Source: Methylococcaceae bacterium
Lineage (GTDB): Bacteria; Pseudomonadota; Gammaproteobacteria; Methylococcales; Methylomonadaceae
Length of the DNA stretch: 8,283 nucleotides
Reading direction: 5' to 3'
NCBI GenBank assembly: GCA_009925045.1
Contig: RFQK01000057.1
Span: 1-8,283, forward strand
The number at the start of each line of letters is the position of its first letter. Positions within the stretch are counted from its first letter, which is position 1. The notes below the pieces were generated by a model. That model did no database searches. It was not told where the DNA came from and saw nothing but the letters and a program-made list of their open reading frames with translations. The position numbers and the translations under genes were made by a program. This document shows, in pieces, positions 1-5,726 of this stretch.

Positions 1-271
1 AAATTGAAGCGAAGTATTCGCCCAGCACAGCAAAACTGACCGCTACAGCGACCTGGGTGCGTACATATTTACATTCGCCTTTCAGAAACGCCAATAAAAA
101 TAACCAGCCAAAGGCAGCCAAAATATATTGGAAATATTTTGGGGCAAATCCGTCGGTTGTCAGGCAGATGGTGACGGTGACAAAGGTAAAAGCGGCGATG
201 AAATAATCACGACGACGGTGTTCTTCGTTGCTGTCAGTCGCTGGAAAATGAGGTAATTCGAACAAAGCCAT
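1..271 (-). CDS. Unrecognised integral membrane protein, 3' part beyond the left edge
   Basis: A reading frame opens with ATG at 271-269 and runs 90 codons without a stop to the window edge, so only the N-terminal part is visible. The product starts MALFELPHF, then has a charged stretch (NEEHRRRD, about residues 15-22). Two hydrophobic segments follow, at roughly residues 24-38 and 48-60, separated by a short polar part, and a third begins around residue 71. This is the pattern of a multi-pass inner-membrane protein. The start lies 11 bases downstream of the yqaA stop on the same strand, so the two genes are probably co-transcribed. I see no strong Shine-Dalgarno before the ATG, which suggests translation coupled to yqaA. 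I do not recognise the family and assign no function. Confidence 0.6.
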   Translation of the reverse strand, partial: MALFELPHFPATDSNEEHRRRDYFIAAFTFVTVTICLTTDGFAPKYFQYILAAFGWLFLLAFLKGECKYVRTQVAVAVSFAVLGEYFASI

Positions 272-282
272 GAGTGGTCAGA

Positions 283-714
283 TTACAGAGTAAAAGCGTA
301 GGCAACGGCGGTATAACGTAATAATTTGCCGACCATTATAGCGAGTACGCAACCGATGCGAGAGAGTTTCAGCCAACCGGCTGCAAAGCATAGCGCATCA
401 CCTACTACCGGCAGCCAGGAGAATAATAATGCCCAGATGCCCCATCGAGTAATCCACCTCAATGAACGCTGATGGTATTTATTGTCGAGTTGCTTACTGG
501 GATATTTTTGCGCAGTCCAGGCACCTAGCCAGCATGTTGTGAGTGCTCCCAGGGTATTGCCTAGGGTAGCGATCACGATAAGTTCAAGAATTGGGGCAAA
601 TTGCTGGTTTACTAAATAGGCTAATACCGCTTCAGAACCACCCGGAGCAACTGTAGACGAGATAAATGCGCTGAGAAATAAACCGGGCAGACCGAAAGTT
701 TCTAGAGAGGGCAT
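283..714 (-). CDS. yqaA: YqaA family (DedA/VTT-like) inner-membrane protein
   Basis: The 143-residue product matches E. coli YqaA (142 aa, from memory) in length and along its sequence. Shared motifs include PGGSE (residues 24-28), GNTLG (52-56), the LPVVGD-LC-AAGW block (101-114) and GK-LRY (129-134). It is a small polytopic membrane protein of the SNARE-associated/DedA-like superfamily. Hydrophobic segments are visible around residues 8-22, 41-66, 92-114 and 119-141. The exact biochemical role of YqaA is not established, although larger DedA relatives move lipid carriers across the membrane. The ATG at 714-712 is supported by an AGGAGAG sequence at 746-752 region-wise upstream, but that sequence forms one arm of a hairpin (725-753), so initiation may be controlled by RNA folding. 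The unknown membrane gene starting at 271 follows closely. Confidence 0.85.
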   Translation of the reverse strand: MPSLETFGLPGLFLSAFISSTVAPGGSEAVLAYLVNQQFAPILELIVIATLGNTLGALTTCWLGAWTAQKYPSKQLDNKYHQRSLRWITRWGIWALLFSWLPVVGDALCFAAGWLKLSRIGCVLAIMVGKLLRYTAVAYAFTL

Positions 715-717
715 AAA

Positions 718-753
718 CTAAAGAACTCTCCTGAATTTCCGATCCAGGAGAGT
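718..753 (-). terminator. Hairpin between the cupredoxin gene and yqaA: terminator or RBS-masking structure
   Basis: Read on the minus strand, ACTCTCCTG (753-745) pairs perfectly with CAGGAGAGT (733-725). The 11-base loop can close further by three weaker pairs. The run TCTTTAGTTT follows, so this could be a weak intrinsic terminator seven bases after the cupredoxin stop codon. The 3' arm also contains the only plausible Shine-Dalgarno for yqaA (AGGAGAG, about 11-13 bases before its ATG), so folding would hide that site. The stem is read directly from the sequence; whether it terminates, attenuates or masks is inference. Confidence 0.65.
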
Positions 754-760
754 GATGTTG

Positions 761-1669
761 TTATTTTTTGATGCTTGCAGAGGTTTTAGCGGTTCCACTT
801 TTGCTGAAAATACCGCTTAATAGTGAAACGATCTGTTTGAGACTGCGTTTGGCTGACTCAATCAGCGCTGCAACAATTTCACCTGGACTCATACCCTTGT
901 AGCGTTTTGCCAGAATCGGTGCTAACAAGAAACCCAAGGCAATACCGATCACAGTCGTTCCAGATAAACCTGTATCAGTTTCGGCGCCATTTGCGGAAGA
1001 GGCTGGAGTCGGCACAGGACTAGGTGTGCTGCTGTCAGTGACGGGAGCTGCATTAGCCGCCGCTTCCTCTGCAGAATAGGGCTTTCCGCTATAGTCGTCA
1101 GGAAAAACACTGGTTGTCACGCCTGGAATACTTGGTAAGTCTTCAGCGCCTTTACCCACTTTCAATTGGGCTTTCATGCCCTTTTCCATGTGCTGGGCAA
1201 TATCGCAATGAACCAAATAAGTTTTGTCGCCGGGCGGCAGTATCAATGTACCGGACACTTCACCAGGGCCACTGACCTCTAGGTGGAACATACCTTTAGG
1301 GTATAAATATTTGGGTAGGCCATGCATCATCCATTGATGACGAATATCATCTTCATTGATGAAATGCACAGTCAATTTGGTGCAGGGTTCAAACTGGAAC
1401 TCTTGCTGATCAAAGGCATACATGGTGCCAGGAAACTTTTCAGAGAATTTGTGTCCAGCACGAACTGTTATTTCTTTTGTGGCAGCAATCTTGTCACAGC
1501 CACCAGGAAGAGTATCAGTGTTTTGACCCATCACCATGCCACCATCCATATCCATCAAATGGCCATCGCCATGATTCATCATGTTGGTGTGGTTTTGAAA
1601 CTCTTTAGCAGAAACTGGAGTCACAGACAGTGCGCCAACTAAGGTGGCTAAAATGACTATTTTGTCCAT
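761..1669 (-). CDS. Membrane-anchored periplasmic cupredoxin with type-1 copper site
   Basis: The product has 302 residues. A signal peptide covers about residues 1-21, followed by a His/Met-rich stretch (27-48) typical of copper handling. The cupredoxin domain spans about 58-172, a Pro/Ser/Thr/Ala linker 200-232, a membrane helix about 238-255, and a basic amphipathic tail 256-302. Candidate type-1 copper ligands are H111, C155, H160 and M165. The motif HCD-x3-H-x4-M has the spacing of the third domain of multicopper oxidases (HCH-x3-H-x4-M), but Asp156 replaces the type-3 His and the HPxHxH block is absent, so only a mononuclear electron-transfer site is expected. It probably shuttles electrons or binds copper on the outer face of the inner membrane. 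A GAGAG sequence precedes the ATG at 1669. The gene lies downstream of the AHGG protein gene (1751-2344), which has the same membrane architecture; the two probably work together. The exact subfamily is not recognised. Confidence 0.8.
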   Translation of the reverse strand: MDKIVILATLVGALSVTPVSAKEFQNHTNMMNHGDGHLMDMDGGMVMGQNTDTLPGGCDKIAATKEITVRAGHKFSEKFPGTMYAFDQQEFQFEPCTKLTVHFINEDDIRHQWMMHGLPKYLYPKGMFHLEVSGPGEVSGTLILPPGDKTYLVHCDIAQHMEKGMKAQLKVGKGAEDLPSIPGVTTSVFPDDYSGKPYSAEEAAANAAPVTDSSTPSPVPTPASSANGAETDTGLSGTTVIGIALGFLLAPILAKRYKGMSPGEIVAALIESAKRSLKQIVSLLSGIFSKSGTAKTSASIKK

Positions 1670-1710
1670 AGTTTGCTCTCTGTATCGGGTCTTGAATAAA
1701 ATCGGGTATC

Positions 1711-1743
1711 AAATTAACGGCCCCGCGGAACAACCGCAGGGCC
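1711..1743 (-). terminator. GC-rich intercistronic hairpin after the AHGG protein gene
   Basis: On the minus strand, GGCCCTGCGG (1743-1734) pairs with CCGCGGGGCC (1728-1719) over 10 pairs, one of them a G-U wobble, around the loop TTGTT. The sequence GTTAATTT follows, so the T-tract is poor. It lies seven bases after the stop codon of the upstream gene and 49 bases before the cupredoxin start. It is more likely a partial terminator or an mRNA-stabilising stem that sets the ratio of the two products than a complete stop. Confidence 0.6.
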
Positions 1744-1750
1744 GGCTGTC

Positions 1751-2344
1751 TTACATTTCTTTCGCTTTGCCAATCAGGGCATCCACTTTGCTTTTGAAAC
1801 TTGCATTAGACAAGTAGACAAAATACAAACCTCCGAGCAAGATCAGCAAATACAAGCCATATCCACTGCGACTTGTGCTTTGACCTTTACCAGCTTGGAA
1901 ACCCATGTGAGCATCAAGACGCTCACCACCATTTTCAGGTAATAAGGTGATGTGAATTAAATATTTACTCACGTCAGCAACACCTTCAGGCAAATTTAAA
2001 ACCACAGTGCCGGATTTATGTTTTTCGGAAGGCATATAAAATACGCGTGTGCCTTCTGGTTCTTTGGTTACTTCAAATTCGATAGCACGTTTACGATAAC
2101 GCTCATCTTGATAGTCAAAAACCAACTGGATAGGTGTGTTCAAATCAGGCAAATTGCCGCAGAATTCTTCAGCTGGATAGGCTTTAGGCTCATAAGCGGT
2201 GTAATGAATCCAGTGATCTTTTTCCAGCTCAAATTTACATTGGTCTGTGTCCGTACCTTTGGCGCCACCATGGGCCCATAACACAGTCGAGAAAACCATT
2301 CCAAGTAAACCCAGGAACCCTTTTCTTAAAGCTTGCTTTTTCAT
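1751..2344 (-). CDS. Periplasmic membrane-anchored AHGG protein with predicted N-terminal histidine
   Basis: The product has 197 residues. A clear signal peptide (MKKQ...VLWA, 1-24) ends at Ala24, so the mature protein would begin HGG with His25 carrying the free N-terminal amine. The periplasmic part (25-158) contains two cysteines, C36 (DQC) and C62 (EEFC), likely a disulfide, plus H44, H47 (motif HYTAYEP) and H145. A Gly/Ser linker (about 151-161) leads to one membrane helix (162-178) and an amphipathic lysine-bearing tail. From memory, proteobacterial hypothetical proteins with the pattern AHGG...DQC...HFT-Y-P...EEFC...DY form a family; its function is unknown to me. An N-terminal His could take part in copper binding as in PmoB or LPMOs, but that is inference. 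GGAAGG precedes the ATG at good spacing. It heads a two-gene unit with the cupredoxin. Confidence 0.75.
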   Translation of the reverse strand: MKKQALRKGFLGLLGMVFSTVLWAHGGAKGTDTDQCKFELEKDHWIHYTAYEPKAYPAEEFCGNLPDLNTPIQLVFDYQDERYRKRAIEFEVTKEPEGTRVFYMPSEKHKSGTVVLNLPEGVADVSKYLIHITLLPENGGERLDAHMGFQAGKGQSTSRSGYGLYLLILLGGLYFVYLSNASFKSKVDALIGKAKEM

Positions 2345-2376
2345 AAAACCTTCCCGTTGTTAGTTGCCTAATTCTT

Positions 2377-2406
2377 ATTATTCTCATGCATCTTGCACAT
2401 GATCAA
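2377..2406 (-). promoter_or_regulatory. Candidate sigma-70 promoter of the AHGG/cupredoxin pair
   Basis: On the minus strand TTGATC (2406-2401, 4 of 6 matches to TTGACA) and AATAAT (2382-2377, 5 of 6) are separated by 18 bases. This places the transcript start about 25-30 bases before the ATG at 2344, with GGAAGG between. The spacer contains the dyad TCATG-N9-CATGA, which could be an operator. The match is by eye only. Confidence 0.4.
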
Positions 2407-2501
2407 TTTTTGCTTATTATATTTAAGCATATGTCTCTTCAGATGCTCACTCTAGCACAACACCCCTAGCAAATAAAGGTAATACAGACATCTAAGTCCG
2501 C

Positions 2502-2568
2502 TTTGGTCAACCTCTATGAGCAAGCTAAGAAAAACAGTGGCAGTTTACCGCAATTTTTTTTGGTCAAC
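2502..2568 (+). repeat. Two direct copies of TTTGGTCAAC upstream of pgi
   Basis: The ten-base sequence TTTGGTCAAC occurs at 2502-2511 and again at 2559-2568, 57 bases apart (start to start). The core TTG-GT-CAA is nearly palindromic (TTG/CAA arms), and the second copy contains the -35 hexamer of the pgi promoter. The placement suggests a regulator binding site, but two short copies in AT-rich DNA may also be chance. Confidence 0.35.
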
Positions 2569-2588
2569 ATAAGCACAGACTTTATAAT
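2560..2588 (+). promoter_or_regulatory. Candidate sigma-70 promoter of pgi
   Basis: TTGGTC (2560-2565, matching only TTG of the -35 consensus) is followed after exactly 17 bases by a perfect TATAAT (2583-2588). Transcription would begin near 2595, leaving a leader of about 65 bases before the ATG at 2661. The -10 is strong and the -35 weak, which fits a promoter helped or blocked by a protein bound at the TTTGGTCAAC copy that overlaps it. Confidence 0.5.
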
Positions 2589-2660
2589 GGAAAGATTGCG
2601 ACCGCTGCATTCGATTTTTCAGATAGGCTGAAAACAACATCACGCGATTTAAAGAAGAAT

Positions 2661-4256
2661 ATGACCAAATTAATCGACTCCCCTGAATGGAATGCCGTTA
2701 AACAGCATCACAAGGAAATTGCTGGTAAATTTTGTATGAAGGAAGCGTTTATTCGCGACCCAAATCGTTTTGATAAGTTTTCAGTGACATTGGGTGATCT
2801 GCTATTTGATTACTCCAAAAATTTGATCACCGAAAAAACCTTGCCTTTACTGATTGCCTTAGCCGAACGCGCGGATTTGAGCAACAAAACTGAGGCGATG
2901 TTCAGTGGTTCCATCATCAACACCACTGAAAAACGTGCAGTGTTACATACGGCTCTGAGAAACCGCAGTAACAAACCGGTGTTTTTCCGTGGTCAGGATG
3001 TGATGCCGGAAATCAACAACGTATTAGCGAAAATGCGTGCTTTTACCGAGCAAGTGCGTTCCGGTGAATGGAAAGGTTTTAGTGGTAAGGCCATTACCGA
3101 TGTAGTCAATATTGGTATTGGTGGTTCTGATCTGGGGCCGAAAATGGTGGATACCGCGTTAAGTGCCTACGGTATGGATACCCTGAAAACCCATTTTGTA
3201 TCCAATGTCGATGAGACCGACATCGTTGAAACTCTGCGCCATCTTAATCCTGAAACTACGCTGTTTCTGATTTCTTCCAAAACCTTTGTGACTCAAGAGA
3301 CCATGACCAACGCCCGTTCTGCGCGTAACTGGTTTTTGAAAGCAGCTCAGGACCCTAAATACATTAGTCAGCATTTTGTGGCGATTTCGACCAATGTCGA
3401 AAAGGTAAAAGAATTCGGTATTGATCCAGCCAATATGTTTGAGTTCTGGGACTGGGTAGGCGGTCGTTATTCCTTGTGGTCGGTGATAGGTTTGTCGATT
3501 GCTCTATATATAGGCATGGACAATTTTGAGGAATTGCTTGCCGGCGCTTATGAAGCGGATCAGCATTTCCGCAGTGCGCCTTTTGAACAAAATATCCCGG
3601 TCATCATGGGGTTGTTAGGTATCTGGTAGCAATCTTTAAAATACTTTGCGGATTATTTTCAGCAAGGCGATATGGAAAGTAATGGTAAGTCAGCCACGAT
3701 TGATGGTGAGGTGGTTGATTACAACACCGGGCCGATTATCTGGGGACAACCGGGCACTAACGGACAGCATGCGTTTTTTCAGTTGATTCATCAGGGGACT
3801 AAGCTGGTACCTAGTGATTTCCTGGCGGCAGCTCAAAGTCAGTATGATTTGCCAGATCATCACGACATTCTGATTTCTAATTTTCTGGCACAAGCCGAAG
3901 CCTTAATGCGCGGTAAGTCGGAAGAAGAAGTGCGTCGTGACTTAAGTCATGAGCCTAACCTTGATGACGCTTATATTATCTCCAAAATTTTTGAAGGCAA
4001 TAAACCCTCAAATTCCTTTTTGTTTAAGAAATTGACACCCCGTACTCTGGGTACTCTGGTGGCTTTTTATGAACACAAAATTTTTGTCCAAGGTGTCATC
4101 TGGAACATCAACTCGTTCGATCAGATGGGTGTGGAGTTAGGTAAAGTGCTGGCCAGAGCTATTCTGCCGGAACTTAAAAACGATGAAGTCATCGCCAGTC
4201 ATGATTGTTCGACCAACGGTCTGATTAACGCCTACAAACGTCTTCGTCAATCTTAA
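2661..4256 (+). pseudogene. pgi: Glucose-6-phosphate isomerase, interrupted by a stop and an internal deletion
   Basis: The frame matches E. coli Pgi (549 aa) from end to end, but TAG at 3627-3629 ends translation after 322 residues (...LLGIW). The same frame continues unbroken to 4256. Where E. coli has 16 residues between GIW and the conserved Q (Y-NFFGA...PYD), this gene has only the TAG codon, so about 45 bases are missing and the stop lies at the junction. Family signatures are otherwise intact: [10 protein letters not shown] (151-160), [11 protein letters not shown] (264-274) and, after the stop, MESNGK, IHQGTK and [10 protein letters not shown]. The catalytic Glu, His and Lys correspond to codons 339, 377 and 495, all beyond the stop, so the 322-residue product should be inactive. 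Changes at usually conserved sites (VDET for VDGT, FDQM for FDQW) hint at relaxed constraint. Pgi interconverts G6P and F6P; another copy elsewhere is likely. An assembly error is possible but would not explain the missing codons simply. Confidence 0.85.
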
Positions 4257-4268
4257 TCTTTTATCCGG

Positions 4269-4300
4269 TCGCAGTTATCCTCAGGGATAGCTGCGATTTT
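4269..4300 (+). terminator. Rho-independent terminator downstream of pgi
   Basis: TCGCAGTTATCC (4269-4280) pairs with GGATAGCTGCGA (4285-4296) over 12 pairs with one G-U wobble, around the tetraloop TCAG, and is followed by TTTT (4297-4300). It sits 13 bases after the pgi stop. The convergent tadA gene ends at 4306, and the stem could also stop transcripts from that side, though no T-run follows it on the minus strand. Confidence 0.8.
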
Positions 4301-4305
4301 CAATA

Positions 4306-4752
4306 CTAGCGTCTGGCACGGAAAAAATCGGTCAGTAATTCAGCGCATTCGCTTTCCAAAACACCACCCTGCCACTGCATCCTGTGGTTTAGAAAATCAG
4401 CCTCAGCCAGTTGCAGGGCATGACAGACTGCGCCCCGCTTAGGGTCAAAGGCGCCAAATACAATGCGTTGAATGCGGGCATGCGCCAGTGCGCCCATACA
4501 CATCACGCAGGGCTCTAGCGTGACGTAAACGGTACAGTCGCTGAGTCGATAATTTTGCAGGTATTGTCCGGCTTTGCGCAAGGCCAGGATTTCGGCGTGT
4601 GCGCTGGGGTCATGATTTTGAATCGGCTGGTTCCAGCCTTCGGCAATGCAGGTGTTCTGGGTGACGATGATGGCACCTACCGGGACTTCGCCTTGCTGTT
4701 CTGCGCGTTGTGCCATGCGAATGGCGTAGCGCATCCAGTCTTCATCAGTCAT
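4306..4752 (-). CDS. tadA: tRNA-specific adenosine deaminase
   Basis: This 148-residue cytidine-deaminase-fold enzyme converts adenosine 34 to inosine in tRNA-Arg(ACG), letting one tRNA read several codons. The zinc site is complete: H52 and E54 of HAE (H a ligand, E the proton shuttle), and C82 and C85 of PCVMC. The N-terminal EVPVGAI block (22-28), the TLEPCVMCMGA region (78-88) and the C-terminal DFFRARR match E. coli TadA. The deaminase is normally essential in bacteria. The ATG (4752-4750) overlaps the stop of the upstream Sua5/TsaC gene in a TGATG arrangement, so translation is probably coupled. Both genes act on tRNA, making a small tRNA-modification unit at the end of the cys operon. 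Confidence 0.95.
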   Translation of the reverse strand: MTDEDWMRYAIRMAQRAEQQGEVPVGAIIVTQNTCIAEGWNQPIQNHDPSAHAEILALRKAGQYLQNYRLSDCTVYVTLEPCVMCMGALAHARIQRIVFGAFDPKRGAVCHALQLAEADFLNHRMQWQGGVLESECAELLTDFFRARR

Positions 4753-5723
4753 CAGACTGTGGCTTTTTCCAGACGATCATTAACCGCCGCCCAGGCTTCC
4801 GAGTCGGGTGGTTGTTCGATCAGAATATTATCCAGAGCCAGTTTATCCAGTTCCCGCAAGGCATTATATAAAGCGGCTTCATAATGCTCGGCATCGGCCG
4901 GTAGTTGTATGGATTGCTGGCAAGGAATGTCGGCAAATTGCGGGCTAAAGCTCAATATGCCAATTTGTTTGCCCTGGCTACAGAGTTCGTCGACCATGTC
5001 GGCAAAGGTGGTGCCTGGGCAAAGCAGGGCCAAAGTATTGGGAGCATAATGGACAGCCATCATGCCAGGCGCACGAATTTTGGTTTGTGGCGACAAGGCG
5101 ATGTCGGTTTTTAAAACCGCCTTCAGTTGACTGCGGGTAATGCGTCCCGGACGCAGAATCGCGGGTTTATCACTACTGAGATCCAGAATGGTTGACTCAA
5201 CCCCAACACTGCACGGGCCGCCATCGAGAATACAGGCCACACTGTCGCCGAGTTCTTCGGCGACATGTTCGGCGCGCGTCGGGCTGATGCGGCCAAAACG
5301 ATTCGCGGAAGGTGCGGCAATGCCGCCACCAAACGCGTGCAATAACACCAGTGCTACAGGATTATTAGGTACCCTTAAGGCGACAGTCTGCTGTCCACCG
5401 GTTACGGCCAGAGGTACCTCAGGTTTTTTATTGAGGACTATGGTCAAAGGGCCTGGCCAAAAGCTGTCAGCTAATTGGCGCGCACTTTCGGGAATCTCAC
5501 AAGCCCAGTCGTCCAGTTGTTTGGCGCTGGCAATATGGACAATCAGCGGATGATCGGCAGGCCGGCCTTTGGCCGCAAATATTTTAGCCACCGCTTCCGG
5601 GTTGGATGCGTCAGCACCCAATCCGTACACGGTTTCGGTGGGCAAAGCCACTAATTGGCCTTGTTTCAATAAGCGGACAGCCTGATCAATACTCTGCTGA
5701 CTGATAGGGCTAGGTGCTACCAT
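4752..5723 (-). CDS. sua5: L-threonylcarbamoyladenylate synthase, two-domain Sua5 type
   Basis: The enzyme makes threonylcarbamoyl-AMP from threonine, bicarbonate and ATP, the first step of t6A37 modification in ANN-decoding tRNAs; the TsaBDE proteins then transfer the group. The 323-residue length fits the long Sua5 type rather than the roughly 190-residue TsaC/YrdC type. The YrdC domain covers about 10-200, with PTETVYGLG (28-36), KGRPADHPL (52-60), APSAN (137-141), VGVESTI (173-179) and LRPG (190-193). A linker with RAPGMMAVHYAP (217-228) leads to the C-terminal Sua5 domain (about 230-323). The ATG at 5723-5721 follows the cysN stop by only three bases, and the stop overlaps the tadA start by one base, so the three genes look like one transcript. 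The symbol tsaC would also be acceptable. Confidence 0.92.
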   Translation of the reverse strand: MVAPSPISQQSIDQAVRLLKQGQLVALPTETVYGLGADASNPEAVAKIFAAKGRPADHPLIVHIASAKQLDDWACEIPESARQLADSFWPGPLTIVLNKKPEVPLAVTGGQQTVALRVPNNPVALVLLHAFGGGIAAPSANRFGRISPTRAEHVAEELGDSVACILDGGPCSVGVESTILDLSSDKPAILRPGRITRSQLKAVLKTDIALSPQTKIRAPGMMAVHYAPNTLALLCPGTTFADMVDELCSQGKQIGILSFSPQFADIPCQQSIQLPADAEHYEAALYNALRELDKLALDNILIEQPPDSEAWAAVNDRLEKATV

Positions 5724-5726
5724 GGT

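Larger units (their letters stand above)
2345..2660. other. Divergent intergenic region between the copper-protein pair and pgi
   Basis: This 316-base, AT-rich stretch holds no convincing gene. I see a candidate minus-strand promoter (2377-2406), a candidate plus-strand promoter with perfect TATAAT (2560-2588), and two copies of TTTGGTCAAC (2502-2511, 2559-2568), the second covering the -35 of the plus-strand promoter. I see nothing I can assign in 2407-2501 except another TATAAT-like string on the minus strand without a good -35. Confidence 0.6.

Noticed and set aside
1322..1642. Plus-strand reading frame opposite the cupredoxin gene
   Set aside because: It lies antisense to a well-supported gene, shows no recognisable motif and has the composition of a shadow frame.
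2349..2357. ACCTTCCCG/CGGGAAGGT resembling a CueR (copper) operator half-site
   Set aside because: It coincides with the ribosome binding site of the AHGG gene, has no second half-site, and does not lie between promoter elements as CueR sites do.
3627..3629. Amber codon in pgi as programmed read-through or pyrrolysine insertion
   Set aside because: About 15 conserved codons are absent at the same place, so read-through would not restore a normal Pgi, and no insertion element structure is visible around it.
3672..4256. Separate gene for the C-terminal half of Pgi starting at ATG 3672
   Set aside because: That ATG is the conserved Met of the MESNGK motif in the middle of the family, the frame is continuous with the upstream part, and no Shine-Dalgarno is evident; one broken gene is simpler.
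5140..5553. Plus-strand reading frame of 137 codons opposite sua5
   Set aside because: The minus-strand Sua5 is unmistakable over this range; the opposite frame has no domain pattern.
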